This document shows positions 22,500-33,119 of a stretch of 64,000 bases of DNA, one piece after another. Below the pieces are notes generated by a model, which was not told the DNA's origin, did no database searches, and saw nothing but the letters and a program-made list of their open reading frames with translations. Source of the DNA: Tetrastigma voinierianum (lineage: Eukaryota > Streptophyta > Magnoliopsida > Vitales > Vitaceae); NCBI GenBank assembly GCA_016808115.1, contig JAEQBH010000997.1, positions 310,001-374,000 on the forward strand, in the 5' to 3' direction. The translations under genes and the position numbers were made by a program. Each line of letters opens with the position of its first letter. Position 1 is the stretch's first letter.

Positions 22500-24100
22500 T
22501 GGAACTACCGTACCTAGGCTCCAGATATGGCCGATTGGAATCGACTTTGTATGAAATAGCTGTTAGTTTTTCAAGAAATCATTCGCAATCACCCATAAGT
22601 ATTCCTTCATTGGCACTGCACTAAGCCTGGAAACCGGTCAATGATGGCATGCAACCAGCCAGGGCCGGGGTGGATGGCAATCAGATGAATTTTGGAAGAG
22701 AGTCGTATACTCTGAAGGAATTTTCAAATGTTGTGCTTATGAAATTTGATTCATATATTATTTCTTTATTTTCAATTAGATTCTTATCCTTATTTGAGTA
22801 CTTTAAATTTAACTTTTTTTTTTTATGAAATAAATATTTTGATATGACAAAATTATTTATTCAAGATAGAACAAAATTTTTCCATACTTAAACTTCTTGA
22901 ACATATACCGGTCTTTCTTAAATAAGATTTTCTACCAGATATTTTAGACATTATAATTATTTTGTAAAGTTAGATATTTCTTGTATTTTATATATCTTGT
23001 TTTTCTGTTGAGCGATTGATTTATCAGCGAACGTATGATATGGTGATTTTAAATAACATTAGGTATTTTATTTGTTTGGGCGATTAGACAATAATAGGTT
23101 AATTAGTCAAAAATAACCAATTATGGTGGGTCGATATATTGAAGAATTTGAATCATCGTATTTTAATTATTATATTTATGATTTTGGGGTTTATCTAGAT
23201 TTATTATCTGTCTTTTGATATTCTATAGTTTATGGTTTTTAGTAAATTTGTATCTTTGTCGATCTATACGAATCAATAAATTATATATAAAATTAAATTT
23301 GAAATTTTTAATAATAAAATTATAACATTTTATTTATTCATGAAATATATTTATTTTAATGTAATTAAAAGAATGCTAAAATGGAGCAGAAAGTGAGCAG
23401 CCCTTATTCCACCTGCAATGACCTGTTGTTTAACAAATAGGCAATCTATTCCCAACCTGCCTGAACTCATGTATAAAGCTTCGATTAGCACACATTTTTT
23501 TAAAATATAATAATTTTAAAATATTTGTTATATCCATCATTTTTAAAAAAATTTCTTGGTACATGAATTTTTTCATAGATAAACACTTTTAGTTTCAATT
23601 TGGTAGCCTCGATTGAAACTATATTTTAATTAAAATATGAAAGGTTTAGAAGCTATATTTTTAAATTTTATTTTCCAAATAGCAATGTTTTAAAACTGGA
23701 TCGGATGGATCGTTTGATGATTTTTTGTTATCCTGCTTTAATCTAGCAACTTTACGATTTGACTATCGCTAACCTCTAAAACGGCTGAATAGATAATTTT
23801 TTTATTCAATAATAAGTTGGATTTTTAAAATTGGCTGCAGAAATGAATTTTTGTATTAAAAAATTATCATATTTTAATGAAATCTTTGAAACTGGTTACT
23901 TTTTCCACCCTCTTCCATTACTTTTTAGGCGTGGAATGGTTCACATGCGATGTCGAAATTAAGTCTTGGATATTAGATATTATCTTCTGGATAAAAAAGT
24001 CATCATCTCCAATGACTTTTGGAGGGATCGATCAGATTGACTGCAAATCATTGTTCCTGAACTGAGCAATTCACCATTACATTACAGCCATCGCCCATCG
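22500..24100. other. AT-rich spacer upstream of both the PPR and NBS-LRR loci
   Basis: The PPR gene points left and the NBS-LRR gene right, so this 1.6 kb separates two divergent loci and would hold both promoters. No specific elements are recognised. Confidence 0.45.
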
Positions 24101-24138
24101 CCCATGCTAGCTCTTGATCGATTCAATTCCCAGCTGCT

Positions 24139-24160
24139 TCTCTCTCTCTCTCTCTCTCTG
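24139..24160. repeat. (CT)n microsatellite in the NBS-LRR leader
   Basis: A run of ten CT units about 12 bp upstream of the ATG at 24172. CT-rich leaders are common in plant 5' UTRs. Confidence 0.6.
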
Positions 24161-24171
24161 CAGCACCCAGC

Positions 24172-26690
24172 ATGGCTGAATCGTTTGCTTTTGACGCCGA
24201 CAGAGTTTTGGGAAGTTGGGTTCTGCCATCATCAAGAAGTTGAAACTTGCAGGGTGTTAAATCCGAGCTTAGAGATCTCAGGGATACTTCCTCTCTGCTA
24301 TCGCGCGGTGCTCTTAGATGCTGAAGAGAAGCAAGGCACCAACCATCAACTCAGTGATTGGCTTGGAAAGCTCAAAGATGCCTTTTATGATGCTGAAGAT
24401 ATTGTCAATGAATTTGAATATGAGGCCTTACGCCGACAGGTTGTAAGCTCTTGGGAGCTTCAAAACCAAGTACGCAGTTTCTTTTCAAGTCCGATCCTCA
24501 GTTGGAAATTCAATCTCCAGATGGGTCATAGAGTGAAAGAAGATTAGAGGGTGGATAAAATTACGACTGATAAGTCTAAATTTAATCTCATCGAGGTGTT
24601 CCAAATACCTGCCTATCTTGCTGGCGAGCAAGAGGAGATGACCCACTCCTTCGTCAAGGCTTCCGATGTTATTGGAAGAGACGTGAGAAAAGAAAATATT
24701 ATCGGCCTTTTGAAGCAGTCCAGTGATAGTGAGAATGTTTCCTTGATTCCCATTGGGATTGGGGGGCTAGGCAAGACAACTCTATTTAAACTTGTAGCGA
24801 TGAGGAGAATTAGTGGACCATTTCTCAACAAAATGTAGGTTTGTGTCAGATGAGTTTGATGTTGAAAAACTCATAAAGAAAATCCCTAAAGGAAAAGAAA
24901 CCTGATGAAAATTACATACAGCGCTTCTCTCTATGGAGCAATTGCAGACTTGTCTTAGAGAATGAATTACATGTAAAAAATTCTTGCTGGTTTTGGATGA
25001 TGTGTGGGTGAGGATCGTGAAAGTGGGTTAAGCCAGGACTTGCTCATGGACGGGTGCCAATGGAAGCAAAATTCTTGTAACTACCAAGAAATCAGTTGCT
25101 TCAATCATGGTAGCTTTCCAAAGCAAATTAAAGGAGTCTTTCAGGAGGATTGTTTGTCTATATTTGTGAAATGTGCATTCAAAGATGGAGAAGATAAACA
25201 GTATCCAAGCCTTTTAAAAATTGGGGAACAGATTGTCCAGAAATGTGGAGGGGTTCCTCTTGCTGTGAGAAGCTTAGGGAGCTTACTTAATACCAAGAAG
25301 GACGAACGTGATTGGGTATCTATCAGAGAGAGCGAAATTTGGAAATTAGAAAAAGATCAGGACGGTATTATGGCTGCACTAAGATTGAGCTATTATGATT
25401 TGCCTTATCACTTGAAACAATGCTTAGCTCTTTGTTCATTGTTTCCTAAAGATTGCAAAATTACTAATCAAGACTTGATCACCTATTGGATTGCGCAAGG
25501 TCTCATTCAATCATGGGGTCAAAATGCAACAATGGAAGATATTGGTGAGACATATGTTAATGAACTATTGTTGAGATCTTTCTTTCAAGATGTTAAGGAA
25601 ATATTTCCAGGACTACTTTATGAGATTAAAATGCATGATCTTGTACATGATCTTGCCATCTTTTTTGCACAACCTGAATATTTCACACTAAGTTTTCATA
25701 GTAAAGATATCCCAGCAGTTCAACATGTTGCATTTTCCCCAGCCTCGGTGGCGAAAAAAAGAGTATGAAGCTTTAAGATTTGTTGAGAGATGAAGCAATA
25801 GTAGCCAGACATTTATTTTAAATGGAAAATGTGGGGCCTGGTAACTTAAGATTCATTTGTTAGACATGCACCTTGAGATTCAAGTGCATACGGATATTGC
25901 AATTTTCGGAGATGGTTTTGAAGCCTCTCAAAATTCTATTGGTAGTCTAAAGCATCTAGAGTGTTGGACATATCTAAGAATAAAGGATAAAAGAAACTCC
26001 TAATTCCATTTGCAAGTTGTATCATTTGCAACTTTGTTCCTCGATGGATGTTGAGCTTGAAGGGTACCAGAGGCATAGGGAGTATGATCAATTGAGGACA
26101 TTGTATGCTGACAAAGCAAAGGGATTTATCCAGAAAAGAGCCGTCGAAGCGCTTGAATTCTCTTCAACAATTAGTAATATCTGATTGTCTCAATTTGGAA
26201 TTTTTATTGCGAGGATGAAAAGCCTTGTGCATAGATATTGGCTAAATACCGTAATTGTCAAGTTTGATTTATTGTCACCAAGTATAAAACTCCTTGCTGT
26301 TAGAGGAGTTATGCTAATTGATGATTGTAGAAAAACTTGGTCGAGATTCGCTGGATGGAGGAGAAGGCAGAAGACACTCAAAGTTTGAGAGCCTAAGAGT
26401 TTTGCGCTTTCTAATTTACGGGGCTGGAAGGCTTTGCAAGGTGGCTTCTTCATGGGACAACTTCTAATACTCTACATCAATTAGATATTTTAGTTCCCAA
26501 ACTTTAAAGCACTGCTTCGAGGAAACTAGGTTGCAAAAACCATCACCTTCAAAAACTTGGGAGTGAAGATTGTCTGAATTATTAGAAAGATGCAAACCTG
26601 AAACTGGGGAAGATTGGCAAAAAATCGCTCATATACCAGAAATATATCTTGATGGTGAAAAGATTTCATCATCGATCCCATAATTAGGTA
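24172..26690 (+). pseudogene. CC-NBS-LRR disease-resistance gene, degenerate
   Basis: The start is ATG at 24172 (MAESFAFDADRVLG). After a frameshift the coiled-coil Rx-type N domain follows: LLDAEEKQGTNHQLSDWLGK and AFYDAEDIVNEFEYEALRRQ. NB-ARC motifs in order are P-loop GIGGLGKTTL (24756-24785), kinase-2 FLLVLDDVW (about 24982-25008), RNBS-B SKILVTT (about 25055), GLPL-type CGGVPLAVRSLGSLL (25243 on), RNBS-D CLALCSLFPKD (about 25420) and MHD KMHDLVHDLA (about 25628). LRR text continues in broken frames to about 26690 (SIGSLKHLE, LQQLVISDCLNLEF). Lesions: N-terminal frameshift, a TAG at 24836-24838 where the conserved Trp of the xWVCVSD motif belongs, and more indels. The longest intact piece is 25004-25768. 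The RGA-type CNL family call is firm. Confidence 0.9.
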
Positions 26691-26699
26691 AGAGAGATT

Positions 26700-28049
26700 T
26701 TAAATTCTAGTATATATTTTTGTTGATTTTTGAAGGCTCTAGTTACACCCATTCATCCGGTTTTTGCCCTTAATTTATTCTTTTGGTATAAAATCCAATG
26801 TTGGATGATCATGTCATTTGATTTAGTGATTTTTCTAACAAAAATTTATTATAATTTTCTCGGAATTCTTTGCCTTCTATTGTGTATAGGAATGCTGAAA
26901 AGGAAGGAAGAAAGAAAAGAAAAAAAACCAGGAAACACATGTTTATTACTGAGGATGGAAACATTATTTTTTCAGCTTTTTTCCTAATATATCTTGGAAA
27001 TGTTGTTATCAGACTTATAATTGTTGTTAGTGTTAGGATGATTCAAATTTTTTCTTGACTTAGTTTGAAAAGTTTTATGGTGTGACATTAAGGTGTTTTT
27101 TGTTTTTTTTCCTTAATGTTGAATGTAACTTTTTTTCACCTTAATGCTAAATAATACATAATAGTGTGTATTAGTGTTGTTTTTAACATTGGGTGAGAAG
27201 TGAGTCTTGTATAAGCTCTCTTTATTGTTGAACTGAGAGTGTTGTTTTACATTTTAGAAGATGACTTTTTTCTAAATATAAAAAATTAAATATTTTGGTC
27301 TTTTCTATTCAAATTTATTTTTAGAAATTTTAGCAATAAGTAATGAAAAAATTAAAAAATAGCAGGGAGAATCTTTGAAAAGTATTTAGGCTTCAATAGC
27401 TTCCAAAACAAACGGCTTGGTAAGAATTTTTCTAAGATTTGTGGTGGTATTGAAGGGATGGGGTCACCATTGATCCCATTAGGGGTACAAGGCGAATTTT
27501 CCGTGGTATGAATTTGTTCAATTTTGACATGCCTATAATTGTAGGGTTTGTGGATTAATGTTTTCTCTAATAGTTTATGTGCTTCAATCTGATACCTATA
27601 TTTGATTTGAAATTCCTTTATGTGTTTTTTTTTTTCCATTCTAGGGTTTTGCTTTAACATGTGTCCTTGTATAGTTTGTTTTGATCCTCGTCTTTGTAAC
27701 ACTTGTACTATTCATCTAATTGCTTTCTCTATTGAGAATGTCTTATGTATGGATTTTAGTGTCATCACGTTTGGATATCTAATACGATAGGATACATATA
27801 TACATATATATATGTTAAGGATAAGAACTTATACTCAGAAGATGACCTCTTTAATGGTGATCATTCTTTAATTGTGAGAGTGGGCATGCATTCTCAGTTC
27901 AAGTTGTAAATTTTTTTCATAAATTTTAATGATGTTGATCATCTTTCTATATTGTTTTTGGGAAGAGTTGGGTGAAATGGAGATCCAAATGGAGGCTTGG
28001 AAATGGAGGGTAAATGTAGTTATGCTATGATTAGACAATGCATACTACG
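26700..28049. other. AT-rich intergenic region
   Basis: Nothing firm. The open frame 27352-27702 (minus) is Lys-rich and unlike any family I know, and I do not call it. Confidence 0.45.
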
Positions 28050-28056
28050 GCTTGGA

Positions 28057-29467
28057 CGAGGGCGGTCTGATATTTTGAGGCCGGGCGAAGTAACAAAATA
28101 AAGGCCCCTAAAGTATATAATTAAAGTTCAAGTGTATAATAAAAAAATGCTTGTAAATGGTAGTTTTATTAGACTTAACAAATAAAATATTTTTGTCGAA
28201 AATAAAAACATTTAATTTTAGATTAAGCATCTAGTGTTCGCAAAAGCATTATCTTGGCTTGTTTACCTGAATCTAAAATGATTAATAATAGTGTGTGTGT
28301 CTTTTCAACATATTTTATAATCCCAGCCAAAATTCTTTGGGTATTGATCTTTCTTGTGGTGTGTGTATTTTCAGTAGGATTCGATAATTTTAGCTTTAAA
28401 AAACTTCTTTTACTGCCCAGGATGCTACGATTGACATCGTGAATAGGATTAGGTATGCAATTGAAACATTTGGATAACCGATCTGTTTGGCCAGGCTGAG
28501 AATTTGATGGTGACATTAACACATTTGGCAGAAGTCGTTTACCAACCTTTCATTTAAAGGTGATTTGCATCGAAGCGTCGAATAAGTTCTTATGAGAGAA
28601 AAAGTAATGCTAAATTTGGTACAGATTCTGTAAATTCATTGTAAATCAGCATTGACTTTTAGAATCGAATAAGAATCAAAATATTTTCAAATATATTGAT
28701 TGCCGATCTATCTTTCAAAAGCGGTGTAAATATCTCTGACAGTAGAAATAATTGGCTACAAGGACTCCTCAGCTGACTTCAAAAGCGAGGATCTAGTAAA
28801 CTATTCATCTCCTCAATTCCCCACTAACAAAAATAGCAGAAAAAAAAACTCAAAAAACCGAATAACAAAACAAACCCAAAACACAATTACAAAAAAAAAA
28901 AAACCCTAAACTCATGTATAGTCAAAATAAAAATTTAATAAAAATTCAAACTCAAACACAAAAACCACAAAATCAAAGAATAAAAATGTAAAAAACTCAA
29001 AAAACTGAATAGCAAACAAGTAAAGCAATAACAAAAACCCTAAGCCCCAATAACGAATAACAAACCAAAATTTGAATAAAAAATCAGCTAAACCCAACCT
29101 AAAAATCAAGAACAAAAATATTGAGAAAAAACCCTGACAAAATGGAAGAAAATAATTAGAAAAATCGTACCTTTATAAGAGACTAAGGCAGAGATGAGAG
29201 AGTTGAAGATCGGAAAATAAAAGAAGGTTTTGACACACACAGTACCATATTCTTCCTGACACACAGTACCATATTCTTCCATAAACTCTCAAATGCAAAA
29301 CGGTTTTGACATTCTAATTCTTCTAACAGGTGCCATTTTCAAAGAAGATTAGCAGCAACTAAAGTTCAGCAAAATCATTACAATATATTAACATATTATA
29401 GTAGGCCTGGCGAGAGTGGGGCCCACAGGCAGTTGCCCCCCTCCTGCCCTGCCCCAGGGCCGGGCCT
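28057..29467 (-). mobile_element. hAT-type DNA transposon, deleted
   Basis: The left end (gagggcggtctgatattttgaggccgggcgaa) and the reverse complement of the right end (aggcccggccctggggcagg) are GC-rich and partly matching. They resemble plant hAT ends that I recall having a 'ctgatattttgaggcccgg' start. GCTTGGA flanks both sides (28050-28056 and 29468-29474): 7 of the 8 bases expected of a hAT target duplication. The minus-strand frame 28522-28223 (RSFLKLKLSN ... RILAGIIKYVEK) may be a decayed transposase C-terminus. The remainder is non-coding and A-rich. Confidence 0.65.
29232..29281. repeat. Two tandem 24-25-bp units inside the hAT element
   Basis: gacacacagtaccatattcttcc is present twice in direct succession. 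Confidence 0.7.
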
Positions 29468-29892
29468 GCTTGGAAGTTGGGAGCGAGTTGAAGAGCTGGA
29501 AATGAACGACTCATGATTAAAGCTACTGTTTGGGCCTTTTCTTGATTCTGAATTTGATGTTTTGAACTTGAAGAATTACTAAAAGACATCATAAGTATGA
29601 TTAATTTGAGTATGTTATTAGTTCAATCAAATTGAAATAAAATGTTGGAACTAGAAATAAAGGGAGATGTAGTGATTTGTGAAACAACAGTCTGAAACTT
29701 CATATAAAATTTACTTATTCTTTTGTTTTTCTACATATTTTAATTTAAATTTTCTTTATTTTACCATAAAAAAATCAACTAAACTTCTTATTTAACTATT
29801 AAATTAAGGAGTTAAACTCTAGTTGTTTATTTTACCCAATATTTTGTTTTATCAAAATAGATCGTATTTAAGTGTATTGATAATGAAAATTT

Positions 29893-30100
29893 GTGCACTA
29901 TAAGAAAGAAAAACATATAGCCGCGGTGTGTGACCTTGGTGATGAGTTCTCTATATACGTAATCAAACATGACCCACGGCTATAAGATCTCTACAGCCTC
30001 AGATTAGACGTTGACCTTGGCTATTGAGTTCTCTATAACTACGATTAGTGCGGATCGTGGCTATAGGTTATACTTGACAAGTACTTTATATTATGACTTT
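29893..30100 (+). mobile_element. Orphan CACTA (En/Spm)-type transposon end
   Basis: CACTATAAGAAAGAAAAACA at 29896 resembles the CACTA family terminus CACTACAAGAAAA. Subterminal repeats follow: gtgaccttggtgatgagttctctata and ttgaccttggctattgagttctctata, with 'cggctataagat/gtggctatagg' variants. The matching inverted end was not found in the window. Confidence 0.5.
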
Positions 30101-30109
30101 GTGAAAGCC

Positions 30110-30840
30110 AAGATTTTCATAATAGAGATGCAATTTTCTTTCATGCTTTTAGAATCAAAGCCGGACCTCAACATATGAAAATTTTGGGCATGGCAGTTTT
30201 CAAAGTCAACAAATAATTTTCAAGTGCAGCAGTGAACTGGCAGTAAAGGCAGGAAATAGGGTAATCCCAAATGAGCCACTCGTGTCTGTGAAGAAAACAT
30301 TTATATCCATAAGGGAAGCAGACTGGGGAAATGCTTGAACATCCCCACTAATCCTCCTCAGATTGATTAGTGGATCATGTTCAGTATCATTTTCACAACT
30401 TGCACATGGTGTGATTCCTATTAATAATTTAGACCATAATCACAGGTAAGTAAGTGGGTTCTTGGTGAGGCATGTAGGAAAAAAAATCATTTATGAAAAC
30501 CGTATCAATAAATCAAATCATCGAGTTTTGTAATTTTAAACTAACTAAAAGTTAAACAGGCATAAAGATATAGGAAAAGGGTTTAAAAGTTCAGTCCATT
30601 TAGAAAATGATTTATTGTCTTGAAACTATATTATATTAAAAAAATGAAAATAAAAATATATATGTGATTCGATCCTCTGATAAAGATGATGCCAAGTCTC
30701 CGATTAGTCTTTCAAATCTACGTCCTTTCTCAAATAGGCAATTTTGTTTTTCTTTGTGCTTTGTAAACTAGTTATTGATTTGACAATTCCAACTTGTCTA
30801 TCATAAATAAGAATTGGAGTGCTCTCACTCCCATGCCGTC
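30110..30840. other. Intergenic, no feature recognised
   Basis: AT-rich. No coding or repeat signal beyond simple sequence. Confidence 0.4.
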
Positions 30841-30940
30841 TGCATGTGTTGAATTAAACAAACTTCAAGGTGAGCTGCAAATTCAGAGGATTGAAAGAAG
30901 TGGGAAAAGAGTTTGCAGCATTCATGCATGTGGTCAGATT

Positions 30941-30993
30941 TGAAAAAGATTGTGTATGGGAGTCCTTAAACCTCACATACACAATCTTTTTCA
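30941..30993. repeat. 18-bp perfect inverted repeat at the prefoldin fragment's end
   Basis: Arms 30941-30958 (tgaaaaagattgtgtatg) and 30976-30993 are perfect reverse complements with a 17-nt spacer. The right arm is native prefoldin coding sequence (LKKIVY). The left arm replaces what should encode the C-terminus. Confidence 0.9.
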
Positions 30994-31193
30994 GTTCAGC
31001 CATCTGCGCAACAATAGAATCTTTCTCCAACTTCTTACTAGTCACCTCCTTCATCTTCATCTGTTCTATCCTATCCTATCCTCTACTTCTTCCATTGGCA
31101 CATGAGCGAAAACCTCTCCTATCTGGAAGGAGACCATATTCTCGTCTGTCAGAATCAAATCATTGCTTGCATCCTCCAGATTTCCGTTTGTTC
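30959..31193 (-). pseudogene. PFD4: Prefoldin subunit 4 exon fragment, frameshifted and C-terminally lost
   Basis: Minus-strand translation after an acceptor-like cttcag (31196-31194): NLEDASNDLILTDENMV, FQIGEVFAHVPMEEVEDRI, then, after a frameshift, KEVTSKKLEKDSIVAQMAEL and KKIVYVRFKDS. This is the second half of eukaryotic prefoldin subunit 4, a beta-type subunit of the hexameric chaperone that passes actin and tubulin to CCT. The frameshift is explained by a third copy of the 5-bp unit ctatc (plus, 31066-31080); the family codons need only two. A few residues are missing between KLEK and DSIV. The normal acidic end is absent because sequence identity stops at 30959, where an inverted copy begins. 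Upstream exons were not found. Confidence 0.85.
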
Positions 31194-31199
31194 CTGAAG

Positions 31200-32570
31200 A
31201 AATAAGCCATGAGTTAAAAGAGGTATGTATGGCAGCTAAATGAATACAGATTGACAGATTTTTAATTACTATAAAGAGATGTTAGAACAGTATAAAAAGG
31301 CTGATGTTCTGTCTCACCGTATAAGTGCGATACGGTACGTGTGTACCTGCCTAATTTCTCTCAAAGCACTGTCCGTGTCATCTTCTGTGAATCTTTCAAA
31401 CACCATTTTTTTGATCGGATTGAATCTTTCAAAAACTGATGAGATCACAAAAACATGTGCTTGCTAATTTGACTAGAAGCACTTTACCCAAAAATATAAT
31501 AACTCAAATTAATTAAAAATATTCTTTCTGTCAATCTCCCTCTAGCTACTTGAAATCTTATATCTCCTCTCTAGCCTAGAAGGAGTGTTATGCTTGAATG
31601 GAAGCATTTGAAATAGGGCTCAATGATCAAAATGATATATTTGATGATTATTTCATCAAGCAAGTATCTTTGAATCCTAGTAAAACATTCAAGGTCTCAA
31701 AACTATTCACATGTCAATTAAAAACAATGTAGTTATTTTTTACTTGTCAATGCACTTATAGACCATACCAAAAATTCCATTTCTGCAATCAAATGATGCA
31801 ATATATGATAAAAGTTACTAACCATAAGTGTAATTCGAATGTGGTATTCTGGGTGAGCATAAATGTCTTCCGACCACAATAATAGATTGAGGAGTTCAAG
31901 TGACATGGTTGTACTCTTTGTTCCTAGTAAAAGGAACATATGTCTCTGTTTGGCATACTCTGACTCTCACCTTCCCCGTGTTGCAAGGCATTTTCTGGAA
32001 AGACATCAGGAGAGATTTAAAGACATTAAAGTTAGACAAAGATTTTAATGGGTTGAGACTCTTAAATGCCATGAAACAAAATTTATGAATATGCCAAAAA
32101 GAGCACAACAAAGTATACAAGTTGCCTACAACTTGAGATTAGAAGGCACAACCAAAAAGACATAAGACACAGAAATTTACTGCCCTCCTTTATGAGACCA
32201 ATAATCTACAAAATGGATGAGAACACAGAACACTCCCTCTCTAAATGCTAACAGAAGCCGCAACAAGGAGAGTGAAAGCCTAGATAAAACTCCCTACACT
32301 TGTTAAATGCCAGGAAACATACTTGGGATATCTGGTTCAATGCTGGATGCCAAATGTTGGTGAGCTACATCCTAGAGGAAAACACCATTTAGATATGTTA
32401 TCTGTCCTAAAATTATCTACTAGTCAAAAAATGCAGTGAATACATATCCTGGCATGGGGAGAACACCATTTAGATATGTTATCTGTCCTTACAATCATTT
32501 TTTCCCTTTTTTTTTCTTTGGCCATACATTTACTTACAACCTCAGCCTAGTAACTAGTAAACTGACCATT
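31200..32570. other. Spacer between the prefoldin and carboxypeptidase fragments
   Basis: No exon is recognised. A 30-bp sequence (acaccatttagatatgttatctgtcct) occurs at about 32384-32412 and 32463-32489, a short local duplication. Confidence 0.4.
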
Positions 32571-32575
32571 TTGTA

Positions 32576-32719
32576 TCAGAAAAATTCTGGTAGAGGCTTG
32601 GCTTCAAGAAATGACTTGAACAACACTAGTGATCTCTCAGGCTGTGAGAAGGGAGCCTCATGAGAAGCACCTTTAATGATGGAAAATGAGAGGATATTAC
32701 CATGGTGAGTCCATCCACC
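32576..32719 (-). pseudogene. Serine carboxypeptidase-like protein, isolated C-terminal exon
   Basis: 48 codons open on the minus strand with a stop at 32578-32576: GGWTHHGNILSFSIIKGASH continues to EAPFSQPERSLVLFKSFLEA and KPLPEFF. This matches the last segment of plant S10 serine carboxypeptidase-like proteins (family pattern G-A-x-H-E-x-P-x-x-Q-P). The His of GASHEAP would be the catalytic His of the Ser-Asp-His triad; the enzymes are secretory or vacuolar. The Ser and Asp exons were not found upstream to 36 kb, and no clean AG acceptor precedes the segment. I therefore treat it as a gene fragment, although its own frame is intact. Confidence 0.7.
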
Positions 32720-33043
32720 CAATACCATATCAAACACACACACACACAAAAAAGGAAGATTTGAGACAGTTGTCTTCTTTCATTTCAACAAAAACAATTC
32801 TATCTTCAGAAGATCAATATTGCTTCTCCTTCTCCTTCTTTAAAACTATGGCATAATATGTGGATAAAGTTGTGGGAAGAACCAAATTTGCTTCCACCCT
32901 TTCGTTTTGTACCCCAAAGAAAAAAAGTTGCACATGTTGGAAGAGACATATGTCTTTGTCTCCAATGAATAAATCAAGTAAAAGGAATTCTGAGTTATTG
33001 TCTTTGTCTAAAGCTAAATGATTTTTCTGGACTTGAAGGTTAA

Positions 33044-33112
33044 GAATCAATCCCAGTTGGGGATTGCCCTGCAGCCCCCTTTTCCTTAGGAAAGGGAGTT
33101 TCAGTTCCTGAG
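33044..33112 (-). other. Candidate terminal exon, unknown protein
   Basis: After an acceptor-like aatctcag, the minus strand reads TETPFPKEKGAAGQSPTGID plus S and a TAA stop. I do not recognise the protein. It is the only exon-like text in this part and could be chance. Confidence 0.2.
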
Positions 33113-33119
33113 ATTGGCT

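Noticed and set aside
27352..27702. 116-codon minus-strand frame
   Set aside because: Lys-rich, no recognisable domain and no splice or promoter context; likely chance in AT-rich DNA.
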